The notes under the pieces were generated by a model that saw only the letters and a list, made by a program, of their open reading frames with translations, searched no databases and had not been told where the DNA came from. From NCBI GenBank assembly GCA_964648465.1, contig CAZYMU010000010.1, positions 15,809 through 79,808 on the forward strand: a DNA stretch of 64,000 bases. Reading direction: 5' to 3'. How positions within the stretch are numbered: position 1 is the first letter of the stretch; each line of letters starts with the position of its first letter. This DNA is from Aminicenans sp964648465 (GTDB taxonomy: Bacteria; Acidobacteriota; Aminicenantia; Aminicenantales; Aminicenantaceae). A program made the translations under genes and the position numbers. Shown one piece after another: positions 1 through 8,650 of this stretch.

Positions 1-1
1 T

Positions 2-214
2 ATTCTTGTCTTAGCTGCCATTTTAATCGCCTCTCCCATAGCCCTTTATTCCATGAGGAAATGGCTGCAAAATTTCGCCTACCGGGTTGGAATACACCCG
101 TTACTGTTTCTTATGACGATGTTAATAATATTATCAGTGGCGTTATTATCCATAGGTTACCGCTCTGTCAAGGTAGCTAATATAAATCCTGCAGAAGCTA
201 TCAAATATGAATGA
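2..214 (+). CDS. FtsX/MacB-type ABC transporter permease, C-terminal end (partial)
   Basis: Only the last 70 codons are inside the window; the reading frame is open from base 2 to a TGA at 212-214. Two hydrophobic segments (about residues 1-17 and 36-54) are joined by a short loop containing WLQNFAYRV, and the protein ends with NPAEAIKYE. That tail is typical of FtsX-like permeases of MacB-type exporters in Acidobacteriota-like bacteria, and it closely resembles the tail of the broken permease at 4009-4858 (WLNDFAYRV, ending NPIDSLRYE). Substrate unknown. The inner membrane location follows from the helices. Confidence 0.8.
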   Translation: MLVLAAILIASPIALYSMRKWLQNFAYRVGIHPLLFLMTMLIILSVALLSIGYRSVKVANINPAEAIKYE

Positions 215-644
215 GCCAAAAATATTCATGCTTGCATAGATTTTGGAGTCCGGACCATTTGTCCGCGCGAATCAAAACTTTGGGTTCCAGCAGTCCAGAT
301 ATTTATTAACCACTTCCTGTATCCCAATCCTTTTATTGACTTTGTATGTATCTTCTATGTATTATCGGTAATGCAGCAGCTCAGAGGGTGGAAATTGAAC
401 GAAAATGAGCAGAAATCAAACAATCCCAAAAAGCAAATTCTTTCTATGATGATGTGATGCAAGTATTTTCTTTAGAACCTGAGAATAGAAAAATCAGCAA
501 TAGAAAGGGATTTCTGCTTTCTTAATTTTTTAAAGGCATCAGAGGGACAATGCAGCTTATTGATAGAAAATTTACGGGTGAATTTGGAGTTTCACTCAGT
601 ATTTTATTTCTATGATTATAAAAATTCACCTAAGGTGGAGGTAA
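215..644. other. 430-bp non-coding stretch before the nitroreductase gene
   Basis: No convincing gene is visible. Two weak signals can be read. There is a promoter-like pair TTGACT (336-341) and TATTAT (360-365) with an 18-base spacer. There is also a small hairpin AGAAAG/CTTTCT at about 502-522 followed by a T-rich tract (525-531) that could terminate a short transcript. Neither is strong; the promoter would leave a leader of nearly 280 bases. Confidence 0.35.
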
Positions 645-1199
645 ATGATGGAAACTAAAGAGGCCATTAATAAACGGCGAGCCTATCGTTCGTTAGAGCC
701 TGTAAAAATTACCGAAAAGTTAGTGAGGGATTTAGCAGAAAGTACCCAATTGGCCCCTTCCTGTTTTAACAACCAACCATGGAGATTTGTTTTTGTCTAT
801 GACCCGACTGTTCTGAAAGAACTTCACCTGGCTCTATCATCAGGGAATGAGTGGGCTCAGGCAGCCTCAATGATTATTGCCTGCTTCAGTAAAAAGGAAG
901 ATGATTGCGTTATTAGAGATAGAGTATATCACCAATTTGATGTAGGATTAGCGGTGGGGTTTTTGCTATTGAGAGCCACTGAGTTGGGTCTGGTAGCCCA
1001 CCCTATTGCCGGATTCAGCCCCAGGAAAACAAGGGAAATACTTGGAATTCCTGAGGAATATCACGTCATTACTTTAGTTATTGTCGGCCAGCATTCAAAA
1101 CAGATCAGCCCTATTCTTTCCGAGAAGCAGGTGCAGGCAGAGAAAAAGAGACCAGAGCGATTTCCTCTGGAACAATTTATGCTTATCAATAAATTTTAA
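645..1199 (+). CDS. Nitroreductase-family flavoprotein
   Basis: A 184-residue protein of the NAD(P)H:FMN oxidoreductase (nitroreductase) fold. The FMN phosphate-binding start RRAYRS (residues 11-16) and the APSCFNNQPWRF segment (residues 38-48) are both present, as is the GLVAHPIAGF region near residue 115. The length is normal for a short, dimeric member of the family. The start follows AGGTGGAGG (633-641); ATG at 645 or at 648 is possible. The ferritin-like gene begins 26 bp downstream, so the two are probably co-transcribed and may share a role in oxidative stress or iron/redox handling. The true electron acceptor cannot be read from sequence. Confidence 0.88.
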   Translation: MMETKEAINKRRAYRSLEPVKITEKLVRDLAESTQLAPSCFNNQPWRFVFVYDPTVLKELHLALSSGNEWAQAASMIIACFSKKEDDCVIRDRVYHQFDVGLAVGFLLLRATELGLVAHPIAGFSPRKTREILGIPEEYHVITLVIVGQHSKQISPILSEKQVQAEKKRPERFPLEQFMLINKF

Positions 1200-1225
1200 G
1201 AACAATAAAGAAAGGAGAATGTATC

Positions 1226-1768
1226 ATGAGCAAAAAGTATATTTCTCGGAGAAATTTTGTAAAGAATGCCACCATGGGAACTGTTGTTCTTGGTTTCAGT
1301 GAAGTTAAAGGCACTGAAAAAAATAGTAATAAAAGTAATAAAGGTAAAATGAAGTCTGAGGAAGTAGTTAAACTACTAAATAAAGATATAACTGGCGAGA
1401 TTGATGCTGTCCTCACCTATATGAGGAATGCCTTTATTATTCATCAATGTCCTCCTAGTCATAAGATGGAAGAAATTGGAAAGGATGAAATGCGTCATGT
1501 GGAATGGTTAGCTGAGCTAGTAACCGATTTCGGTGGTATCCCAACCATGGAGCATCGTGAGCTTCAATTTGGGGGAAAGAGCACTGAAGATTTTCTTCTC
1601 CGGGCAATTCAGCTCGAGAAAGAGGCTATTGTTCAATATGAAGACCATATCAGGCATATAGACCACAAGGAAGTTGTTGAGATTCTCAAGGTCATCCTTT
1701 GGGAAGAAGAGAAACATTTAGAAGAATTTGAGGAATTGCTTAAGGATTTAAAAGAAGAAAAAAGTTAA
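1226..1768 (+). CDS. Ferritin-like di-iron protein with a Tat-type signal
   Basis: A 180-residue protein whose N-terminus carries a twin-arginine motif (SRRNFVK, residues 7-13) followed by a short hydrophobic stretch, suggesting export in folded form. The rest is a ferritin-like four-helix bundle: probable iron ligands are E58, E88 with H91 (KDEMRHVEW), E133, and E161 with H164 (EEEKHLEE). This pattern of ExxH pairs matches bacterioferritin/rubrerythrin-type proteins. The start is fixed by AAAGGAG at 1211-1217. It sits 26 bp after the nitroreductase. A Tat-exported ferritin is unusual; the signal could alternatively be uncleaved and anchor the protein. Confidence 0.8.
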   Translation: MSKKYISRRNFVKNATMGTVVLGFSEVKGTEKNSNKSNKGKMKSEEVVKLLNKDITGEIDAVLTYMRNAFIIHQCPPSHKMEEIGKDEMRHVEWLAELVTDFGGIPTMEHRELQFGGKSTEDFLLRAIQLEKEAIVQYEDHIRHIDHKEVVEILKVILWEEEKHLEEFEELLKDLKEEKS

Positions 1769-1853
1769 TTTCACCTGGGAGATTGATAACTTGGCTACTT
1801 TAAATGAACAATATCCTCAAAGACAGAAATCCAAGTTACTATTTTATCGAATT

Positions 1854-1902
1854 CTCTAAGGCAAAACCCTGGTTTTTTTATTGGGTTTAGAGATTTTTCT
1901 TT
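1854..1902 (+). terminator. Intrinsic terminator after the ferritin-like gene
   Basis: CTCTAA plus AAACCC (1854-1869, with a small bulge) can pair with GGGTTTAGAG (1883-1892), followed directly by a T-rich run (1894-1902). Orientation and position fit termination of the nitroreductase/ferritin transcript. Confidence 0.65.
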
Positions 1903-1941
1903 ATTATTATGCAAATCCGTTGATATAGCCGGGATTTAGAT

Positions 1942-2682
1942 TTAAATCCCCAGGGAAAGTCGTTCTGCCAGTGCAGGAGGAAGCTTTGCCTTTAAGATTT
2001 TTTTCTGTGCTTCTTCTATATTATATTCCAGCCTGAAAAAACGGACTTTTTTTGCCTTTGAGTCGTAAATTGCGCATGCAGCGCGTGCGTTCCTGTCCCG
2101 CGGCTGTCCGACCGAGCCCGGGTTGATAAGATACCTCACACCCCTCTCGATTTTTAGCTCGTTATAGTTCCCTGTAAGAAATGTTCCTTCTACAAGATGG
2201 TCTGTTTCGGTGTATACAAAGGGGAAATGTGTATGCCCAAAAAAGCAGATGGGTGATTTTATATTGAGAAAAGCTTCGGCTGCATCAAATTCGCCAAAGA
2301 TATAGTAATCTTCGTCAAAAGGAGCTCCATGGCAGATTGTAATATTGGTATGGACAGTCTGAGGCCCTTTTTTTAAACGAGAAAGATAATGCAAATTTTT
2401 TTTGAGCAGGTTTTGCTGTGTCCATAGAACTGCCGATGCAGCTACGGGATTGAAAGTACTGACAGACTCGAGCCCACACACAGCCTTGTCGTGATTTCCC
2501 CTTATTATCGAGATTGGTTTGAGAGCCTGAATTTTTTGTATTACTTCATTAGGGCAGGCTCCGTATCCAACCATATCACCGAGGAATATGAAATAATCTA
2601 TCTTTCTCCTGTGCGTAAATTTAATGAGAGCCAGGAAAGCTTCAAGGTTGCCGTGAATATCTGAAAAAATTAAGTATCGCAT
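1942..2682 (-). CDS. Calcineurin-like metallophosphoesterase (YfcE/MJ0936 type)
   Basis: A 246-residue phosphoesterase with the full two-metal signature: SDIHGN (D8, H10), GDMVGYG (D36), RGNHD (N63, H64), CHGAP and GHTHFP. The length and spacing fit the small soluble phosphodiesterases of the MJ0936/YfcE family, which hydrolyse artificial phosphodiesters in vitro; the physiological substrate is usually unknown. Its start overlaps the end of lipA by 13 bp, so translation is probably coupled to lipA. It is different from the second phosphoesterase in the window (56835-57884), which is longer and lysine-rich. Confidence 0.9.
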   Translation of the reverse strand: MRYLIFSDIHGNLEAFLALIKFTHRRKIDYFIFLGDMVGYGACPNEVIQKIQALKPISIIRGNHDKAVCGLESVSTFNPVAASAVLWTQQNLLKKNLHYLSRLKKGPQTVHTNITICHGAPFDEDYYIFGEFDAAEAFLNIKSPICFFGHTHFPFVYTETDHLVEGTFLTGNYNELKIERGVRYLINPGSVGQPRDRNARAACAIYDSKAKKVRFFRLEYNIEEAQKKILKAKLPPALAERLSLGI

Positions 2683-3560
2683 TTTTCTGTCTTATCCAAA
2701 GTTTTATTTAATAAATTGTACATATTATGGGCTTTATAAGAACTTCTTACAAGAGGGCCTGATTCGACTTCTTTGAAACCGAGATCCAGCGCGGTCTTTT
2801 TGAGCTGCTCGAATTCTTCAGGATAGTAATATTTTACGACAGGAGCATTTGTTCTTGTAGCCTGAAGATATTGGCCGATAGTCAGAAGGTCGCAGGAGGC
2901 TTTTCTAAGGTCTGAAAGAGTCTGGAAAATATCTTCTTCCTTTTCTCCCAAACCGATCATGAGCCCGGATTTTGTGATCATACCCGCTTCCTTTGATCTT
3001 TTCAGGATTTCTAACGATCTGAAGTAATTCTTTTTCGGCCGGTTTATCAAAGGATAAATGGTTTCAGGAACCTCCAGGTTGTGGTTTAGCACCTCGGGCC
3101 GGGCCTGTATGACTGTATCCAGAGCCTTCTCGTTGCCGTTAAAGTCAGGGATTAAGATTTCCACCTTCACACCGGGTGTTTTTTTTCTTATTGATTTTAT
3201 GGTTTCTATAAAAATTGAAGCACCACCATCAGAGAGGTCATCACGTGTGACCGAGGTTATAACCGCGTAACGAAGTCCCATTAATGATACGGCCTCTGCT
3301 ACTCTTGAGGGTTCATCCGGGGATGGGGGAGAAGGGACTCCTTTTTTTACAGCGCAGAATAAACATCCGCGTGTGCAGATATCTCCAAGTATCAGGAAAG
3401 TCGCTGTCCTTTGAGCCCAGCATTCTGAAATGTTAGGACATCTTGCACTTACACATATTGTGTGGAGATTCTGCTTTTTAAGTAGACTGGATACGTAGAA
3501 AAAATTACTGTTGGATGGAAGCTTTACTTTGAGCCATGACGGCTTTCTATTGAGCTGCAT
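2670..3560 (-). CDS. lipA: Lipoyl synthase
   Basis: A radical-SAM enzyme of 296 residues that inserts two sulfurs into protein-bound octanoyl groups to make lipoyl cofactors. Both [4Fe-4S] cluster motifs are present: the auxiliary cluster cysteines C36, C41 and C47 (CVSARCPNISEC) and the radical-SAM CxxxCxxC at C62, C66 and C69 (CTRGCLFC). The C-terminal RSSY motif, whose serine ligates the auxiliary cluster, is also there (LVRSSYKA). The length is normal. No clear Shine-Dalgarno precedes the ATG at 3560. It overlaps the downstream phosphoesterase and follows rpsU on the same strand by 80 bp. Confidence 0.96.
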   Translation of the reverse strand: MQLNRKPSWLKVKLPSNSNFFYVSSLLKKQNLHTICVSARCPNISECWAQRTATFLILGDICTRGCLFCAVKKGVPSPPSPDEPSRVAEAVSLMGLRYAVITSVTRDDLSDGGASIFIETIKSIRKKTPGVKVEILIPDFNGNEKALDTVIQARPEVLNHNLEVPETIYPLINRPKKNYFRSLEILKRSKEAGMITKSGLMIGLGEKEEDIFQTLSDLRKASCDLLTIGQYLQATRTNAPVVKYYYPEEFEQLKKTALDLGFKEVESGPLVRSSYKAHNMYNLLNKTLDKTEKCDT

Positions 3561-3640
3561 TATGGGAAAAGCTCTATTTTACCTGTCAAGAAATATACAG
3601 AGATTTTTAAGTTATTTACTATTAAGGAGGGAATAAATTA

Positions 3641-3850
3641 TTAATAGTATTCGAATATTCTTTCTCTTCTCAGACGTCTTCTTACACGTTTTCGTGCTTG
3701 AGCTGCCTTCATCCGCTTCCGTTCACCGGGTTTAAAATATACTGAATGTTTTTTTATCTCTTTTATTATTGCTTCCTGTTGGACTTTTCTCTTAAATCTT
3801 CTGAGTGCGCCTTCAATAGACTCGCCTTCATCAATTACGATAAATGCCAA
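3641..3850 (-). CDS. rpsU: 30S ribosomal protein S21
   Basis: A 69-residue, very basic protein with the S21 pattern: a short acidic start (IDEGESIEGALRRFKRKV) and an arginine/lysine-rich C-terminal helix (RKRVRRRLRRERIF). S21 binds the 30S subunit near the mRNA exit/anti-Shine-Dalgarno region. The start codon is TTG (3850-3848), supported by GAGGAGGTG at 3858-3866; no ATG lies in a suitable position. A strong promoter sits just upstream. Confidence 0.95.
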   Translation of the reverse strand: MAFIVIDEGESIEGALRRFKRKVQQEAIIKEIKKHSVYFKPGERKRMKAAQARKRVRRRLRRERIFEYY

Positions 3851-3883
3851 TAAAATTCACCTCCTCAAAATTAGGTAAAAAAA

Positions 3884-3912
3884 TTTATATAGGATTTAAC
3901 TCATATTGTCAA
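3884..3912 (-). promoter_or_regulatory. Sigma-70-type promoter of rpsU
   Basis: On the minus strand TTGACA (3912-3907) and TATAAA (3889-3884) are separated by exactly 17 bases. The predicted start of transcription is about 25 bases before the TTG start codon, leaving room for the GAGGAGGTG ribosome site. Confidence 0.75.
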
Positions 3913-3920
3913 TAGTAATA

Positions 3921-4005
3921 GGGACGGTTCTATTTTTTTATTTTGAAATGTCATATTTTTTCAGAGATAAAGAATGTCAAAAAATAGAAAAAATAGAACC
4001 GTCCC
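3921..4005. repeat. Inverted GGGACGGTTC repeat
   Basis: GGGACGGTTCTATTTTTT (3921-3938) is repeated exactly in inverse orientation at 3988-4005, bracketing a 49-base AT-rich centre. The right arm starts directly after the stop of the broken permease. Related single copies occur at 12717-12741 (after glnA) and 28403-28432 (after the BNR protein). As recalled from other genomes, this motif is often found near REP-associated IS200-like transposases; no transposase is present here, so the copies are probably non-autonomous palindromes. Confidence 0.7.
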
Positions 4006-4008
4006 ATT

Positions 4009-4858
4009 TCATTCGTATCGGAGGGAGTCGATCGGGTTGGCAGCAGCAGCCTTGATGGACTGGTAACTGATGGTTAGCACGGAGATAACAAATGTCAGAA
4101 CCGCAGCCATCACGAATTCCATCCAGCTGATGTTCACTCGATAGGCGAAATCGTTCAGCCAGTCTTTCATGGCAAAAAAGGCGATCGGCCAGGCAATAAT
4201 GTTGGCCAGCAACACCCACTTGATAAATTCCCGCGATAGTAAGGCCACGGTGTTAGAAAATGAGGCGCCAAGAACTTTGCGTACACCGATCTCCTTTGTG
4301 CGCCGTGTTGCTGTAAATGAGGCCAAGCCGAACAACCCTAAACAGGAAATGAAAATTGCAAATATACTGAAGTAGCTAAACATTTGCATCATGCGTGCTT
4401 CATTTCTGTAGAGCGCGGCGATGCGGTCATCCAGAAAGTTATAACTGAATGGGGACTTGGGATTGAAACGCGCCAACACGGTTTTAATATGGTCCAAAGA
4501 TTCTTTGATGTGGCTGGGAACAACTCTCATCGAGGGATATGCGTATATTTCCGGCATCGTACATCCGGGCCGCGTTTTCAACCTCTGGAAACTCCTGTTC
4601 AAGAAAAGGAACAAACGAAGGAGCCACACTGCACAAATGCCCCTTTATCGATCCATCCGCACTTAGCCACACGCGCTCGATGCGATAGATCCGGTCAGCA
4701 TGTTTGTGATAGGTGTCATAGCTCAACTCATAGTGAACAAACAACAGGATAAGAATACAAATGGTCATGCCGATAGCCAAACCAAGGATGTTTATTAAGG
4801 AGTATCCTTTGTGCTTTTTAATATTCCTAAAAGCAATTTTTAAATAATTTTTAAACAC
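4009..4858 (-). pseudogene. FtsX/MacB-type ABC permease, internally deleted and frameshifted
   Basis: The N-terminal part (frame starting 4858) reads MFKNYLKIAFRNIKKHKGYS followed by a transmembrane helix and a periplasmic start, which is the classic opening of MacB-like permeases. The C-terminal part (ending 4009, another frame) carries the last helices, GVRKVLGAS and the final NPIDSLRYE. A whole protein of this type is about 800 residues, but only about 280 codons remain. The frames switch at about 4525-4545, between a segment around PEVENAARMYD and one around VPSHIKESLDHI. A large internal deletion that also changed frame explains this. The C-terminus is very similar to the partial permease at the window start. 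Confidence 0.85.
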
Positions 4859-5152
4859 TGGATTCCCAATCTTTATTGTTGATGCCGCTCGATAAAACCA
4901 AATTGACGTTTTCGATGATCGTCTCTAGAATTTCCTTTAAGCTCAAAACTGTTTCTCTCGACTTATGTTTTATATTAATTCTATACATAATATACGTATT
5001 TTTTAATAGTTTAGTTGCTATTTATTTTAAAATTAATTTATGTTGCAGAAGCTTTTAATGGTTAGGCAATTCCAGAAATTGGAATGCTCCTTTTAACCTA
5101 GGGTTATAAAATATGGCTAAAATGCCAGAATATATAACTGTAGGTTAGTTTT

Positions 5153-6316
5153 TTAATTATAGTAGATGTTTCCCTTTTCCGCTTTCTCAGGATTGTGGAA
5201 ATAGTGGCCTATTCCGTTTTTAACTACTTCAGCATAACGCGGGACATTTTTGATTTTTATCGCCCTGTCAGGAAATTTCCTGGAAAACTGCTTCATGATT
5301 TCTAATATCACTGAACAGTGCTGGCCTACACGTTTTTCCATGGGCCATCCTGTCTCATCATAAGGCACGAATAATTTTTTTTGTTTTGAGAGGCTCAGTA
5401 AAAAAGGATCCTTCCCGTTCAAAAGCAGATCTACGGTTTTCGGTCCTGTTGGCTGATCCAGGAAGGGAAGAGGCGCTTCCAGGAGGAAAGGCAAAGTATC
5501 AGAGTAATCCCCGATTTCCCTGTGGGACAGACCTCGGAATCCTTTGGGGGAAGGCTCCACATGGTTTTCAAATCCTTCCATTGCCTTTACTGTAAGCGAT
5601 GCCATTGTTGCGAGTCTTATGGCACTTTCCGGAGCCACGATGCAGTTTGTGACCGGGAACATTGTTTCTGCCCCGTGGACATCAAAGGCGATGTCGACTT
5701 TTTCTTCCTGCATTATATGCATTGCGCCGAAAGTAACTCTTTCCATAAGAGGACCATTTGCCCTGCCCGGCCATGTCCTGTTTGTGTTTCTCACGTCGAG
5801 GAAAGAGAGGAGCTGTTTGTCGGGATAGTGGACATAAACATCAGGGTCCGGCCATTGGTCCAGGGGAGAAGCCTCACGGTTCCCTATCCTGAACTTTTTA
5901 CTGCCCCAGTCTGTCGGGATTTCAAAATACAAAGGATACCCATCACCGGGCCGAGTGTTGCGTCCCCCGCTGTTGTTAAACTGCGGGATGATGATGATCG
6001 TTCCTTTTTCCACCACGGCATTTTCAAGAAATATTAGGGAACTCAGTATTGCAGCCGGCTCGTTCGAGTGAGTATTCGCAATGATTAGCATCTTACCGCC
6101 TTTCTCTTTTCCTTCCAGATAGAAAACATTGGTATCTGCCATTGTACCTTTCAGGCCTTCAGAATAATCGCTGAGCTTTGTGACTTTTGTCACGCCCGGG
6201 CCTGCAATTATTGGAACCATGTAATGCCTGTGCTTGTAAAACTGCAGGCCTGAGATTGTTATAACAACGGTAATTACCACCAGAAATATTGATTTTATTT
6301 TCCATTCGCGAGACAT
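5153..6316 (-). CDS. Membrane-anchored zinc deacylase/carboxypeptidase (M14/aspartoacylase-like)
   Basis: A 387-residue protein with one N-terminal hydrophobic helix (residues 9-26) and a zinc hydrolase domain. Metal ligands fit H83 and E86 (NTHSNEPA) and H214 in FDVHGAE (E217 nearby), with an RNTNRTWPG substrate-loop motif at 176-184, as in the succinylglutamate desuccinylase/aspartoacylase branch of M14 peptidases. It probably removes an acyl or terminal amino-acid group on the periplasmic side. It is the last gene of the operon with a C69 dipeptidase and a TRAP-type transporter, which suggests a role in peptide or acyl-amino-acid use. AAGGAG precedes the ATG. The substrate is inferred only. 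Confidence 0.72.
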   Translation of the reverse strand: MSREWKIKSIFLVVITVVITISGLQFYKHRHYMVPIIAGPGVTKVTKLSDYSEGLKGTMADTNVFYLEGKEKGGKMLIIANTHSNEPAAILSSLIFLENAVVEKGTIIIIPQFNNSGGRNTRPGDGYPLYFEIPTDWGSKKFRIGNREASPLDQWPDPDVYVHYPDKQLLSFLDVRNTNRTWPGRANGPLMERVTFGAMHIMQEEKVDIAFDVHGAETMFPVTNCIVAPESAIRLATMASLTVKAMEGFENHVEPSPKGFRGLSHREIGDYSDTLPFLLEAPLPFLDQPTGPKTVDLLLNGKDPFLLSLSKQKKLFVPYDETGWPMEKRVGQHCSVILEIMKQFSRKFPDRAIKIKNVPRYAEVVKNGIGHYFHNPEKAEKGNIYYN

Positions 6317-6332
6317 TGTTTTTCTCCTTATC

Positions 6333-6488
6333 CTACTTTACACGAAGGATTCTCAGAACAAGGGGGATCATGACAAGCAGGTAAAGAAGCATATCCTCCA
6401 CGTTTTTCTTTTCCTTTATAAAGTTCCATAGGAGCATGCCTAAGAAATAGGCGGTGATCACGTAATATAATATCATTATTATCGGCAT
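6333..6488 (-). CDS. Small membrane protein of the TRAP-type operon
   Basis: A 51-residue protein with two hydrophobic stretches (about residues 2-22 and 33-48) around a charged linker (KEKKNVED). The frame is open further upstream, but GGAGGTAAG lies just before the ATG at 6488, which fixes this start. It sits between the DctM-like permease (15 bp gap) and the deacylase (16 bp gap). A missing small subunit of a TRAP transporter would have four helices, so this is not a normal DctQ; it may be an accessory subunit. No family recognised. Confidence 0.7.
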   Translation of the reverse strand: MPIIMILYYVITAYFLGMLLWNFIKEKKNVEDMLLYLLVMIPLVLRILRVK

Positions 6489-6502
6489 GGACTTACCTCC
6501 TG

Positions 6503-7816
6503 TTACATACTCCAGCGCACAAGGAATGCTAATTTTGCGCTGAATATGACCATGAGGATTCCTGTTGCAGTAATTACAATCCAGGGAACCCAGGTCTTCT
6601 TTAAAAAGGACCAATAACTGCCCTTGTATTCTGAAACCATTACGCTTAATCTGCCAATAAGAGCTGTGGGCGGAAGCCCATCTCCTAACGGCCAGAGCAG
6701 GCTTAACCCTGCAATGGCGACAGTGGCATGAAGGCCGATAGAGTCAAGAAACCAGATGAGGGGAATTCCTACAATCGCAGCACCTCCGTATGTCAGGACT
6801 CCTTCTGATACAGGGATGATTACGATTAGAGATATAAACAGAAGTACGATCGGAGTGCTGATAACAGCATAAGACAAAAGCCCCCTGACTCCTGTTGCGG
6901 TCATTATCTGCTGAAGCGCGCCCACGATAGCCATGGTCGCAAGCAGTGGGAGCAAACGTTTTACCGTCTTTCTTGATAATACAAGGATATTGATTTTCTT
7001 GGGGCTTACCAGAAGGGCGGTTACTGCAGCCGCACTAAATTCCAGGGGCAGCCCCAGTATTGGTATGCCGAAAGGCCAGATCCTGGAAGCGATAACCAGG
7101 CCGAAAAAGACCAGAAACGGCAGGAGTACCCTCCACCAGCTCATTTTTGCTGGCACTTCGGGCATATCTTTAAGAATCTGTTCCAGGTCCATTGCTCCCT
7201 CTTTTTTCCATCCGAGAAAAAGCACGGTGAAGGTCCCCAGTATAAGAACCGGTATTCCAAGCGGAAGCTCAAAGCCTACATAGGGAATGGCTGTACCGGC
7301 GGATAAAATCATTGCCCATATGTTAACCGGCGGAGCCGCGGCGCTAAGGCCTGCTACTATAAATAAGATAGCTGCGGCCCTTTTTTTAGGTATGCCCAGG
7401 TAACCGAGTGCTAATGCTACTGGTGCGCCAACAACAAGCAGCGAAACACTGCCCGCTCCTGTGAGTGCCCCGGGAATAAGGACTATAAACATTAACAGTA
7501 TCAGGACAATTATTCGTTTATTGTAAAAATATTTTATTATGCCGTGTACGACATAGTTTACGCCTCCGGATTCAGATATGAGAGCCATGAATATTGTGGC
7601 CGTTGTAAAAACCAGCATTACGTCCACATATGTAAAGCTTCCTTCTACAAGGTGGCGGGCCAGTTGGCCTATGGGCGGTGTTTTTACAATCGAACCAGCA
7701 ATGCCTCCTGCAACTGCGGCTGAAAGCATACTCAGCTCTACGGATAATTTCCTCCAATTTGCCAGGGCATAAGCAATCACCATGACTGCTAAAATAATTC
7801 CAATTTGTAGATACAT
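6503..7816 (-). CDS. TRAP/DctM-like large permease
   Basis: A polytopic membrane protein of 437 residues with about 11-12 hydrophobic segments. Features fit the DctM/ion-transporter superfamily: SESGGVNYVVHGI, a glycine/alanine-rich re-entrant region around IPGALTGAGSVSLLVVGAP, and a second one around PVSEGVLTYGGAAIVG. It likely imports an organic acid or small peptide-derived anion. ATG at 7816 is preferred because GGAG (7825-7828) lies eight bases before it; a GTG at 7825 would overlap that site. No DctP binding protein or normal DctQ is next to it, but the secreted protein at 7955-8629 could take the binding role. Confidence 0.78.
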   Translation of the reverse strand: MYLQIGIILAVMVIAYALANWRKLSVELSMLSAAVAGGIAGSIVKTPPIGQLARHLVEGSFTYVDVMLVFTTATIFMALISESGGVNYVVHGIIKYFYNKRIIVLILLMFIVLIPGALTGAGSVSLLVVGAPVALALGYLGIPKKRAAAILFIVAGLSAAAPPVNIWAMILSAGTAIPYVGFELPLGIPVLILGTFTVLFLGWKKEGAMDLEQILKDMPEVPAKMSWWRVLLPFLVFFGLVIASRIWPFGIPILGLPLEFSAAAVTALLVSPKKINILVLSRKTVKRLLPLLATMAIVGALQQIMTATGVRGLLSYAVISTPIVLLFISLIVIIPVSEGVLTYGGAAIVGIPLIWFLDSIGLHATVAIAGLSLLWPLGDGLPPTALIGRLSVMVSEYKGSYWSFLKKTWVPWIVITATGILMVIFSAKLAFLVRWSM

Positions 7817-7954
7817 ATCACTCACTCCATTTTAAAGACAAGCATGGCACAGTACACAATAAGTCAAAAGAAATTTTTCCTCTTAAATGAAGAATTCCAA
7901 ATTTACGCTTACAGATGCTGATGTAAATTCATGTACTGCCTGTCCTGCCAAGGA

Positions 7955-8629
7955 TTATTCAAAAACCTGCTTCAGAATGTCGACAAGGTCCAAAGCGTAT
8001 TCAATTTCGGTGAAAGAGACTTCTTTTTCTTTCGCGATGCTTGTAAAGCGGCCGTCCTTGTTGCTGTCAGATGCTGCAACGAGATAGTCGGCAAATGGGG
8101 CAACGGTATCGATCATCCTTTCGTTGTCGCCTCCCGGGGCACCCCGTTTTGATAGGCCTCCCACATGAACAGCAATAATAAAGATATTATTTTCCTTGCA
8201 GTAATCGATAAGACTTTTCAGGCGTTTCTCTTCGTCTTCGATTGTAAGGCCTGATGCTCCCATGCCCTTCAGGCTGGCGCCGATGGCAAAAATAATGGTC
8301 TTGTACGGAGCTCCTTCAGGGTATTTTTCAAGGTCGGTGTTAATCTCGACATGAAAACCTTCTCCCGACTCTTTTCCTGCAAGGCCAACTCCAGTCTTTA
8401 ACATCTCAACATCGGGAACGTCACAGTAGTCGTATTTCAATCCTGCCTCTTCAAGGATTATGTTCAGCGTCGTAACATCCGGACTCTGGCCTGCCGAATT
8501 TGTAAGAATCGGTAATTCGGCCTTGGGGATTTTAGTATCCTGAAAACCCGATGCAGGCAGAGCGAATATGAGCCCGCACACGAGCACTGAAAAGATTGTG
8601 AGTTTTTTTAAGCTTTTCATTTGAATCAC
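7955..8629 (-). CDS. Secreted alpha/beta protein, DUF6305-like
   Basis: A 224-residue protein with a signal peptide (KKLTIFSVLVCGLIFALPASG, cleavage near residue 29). The mature part begins ELPILTNSAGQSPDV, then has GVGLAGK and TIIFAIGASLKGMGASG segments, consistent with a small nucleotide- or ligand-binding alpha/beta fold. It resembles what I recall as the DUF6305 family; this name is tentative. Its position between the C69 dipeptidase and the TRAP-like permease suggests it is a periplasmic partner of the transporter. The start is GTG at 8629 or ATG at 8620 after AAGGAG. Confidence 0.6.
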   Translation of the reverse strand: MIQMKSLKKLTIFSVLVCGLIFALPASGFQDTKIPKAELPILTNSAGQSPDVTTLNIILEEAGLKYDYCDVPDVEMLKTGVGLAGKESGEGFHVEINTDLEKYPEGAPYKTIIFAIGASLKGMGASGLTIEDEEKRLKSLIDYCKENNIFIIAVHVGGLSKRGAPGGDNERMIDTVAPFADYLVAASDSNKDGRFTSIAKEKEVSFTEIEYALDLVDILKQVFE

Positions 8630-8650
8630 TATCTCCTTTTTGATTATAAA

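Noticed and set aside
5522..6037. 171-codon antisense frame inside the deacylase gene
   Set aside because: It mirrors the coding bias of the real gene on the other strand; no ribosome site or domain.
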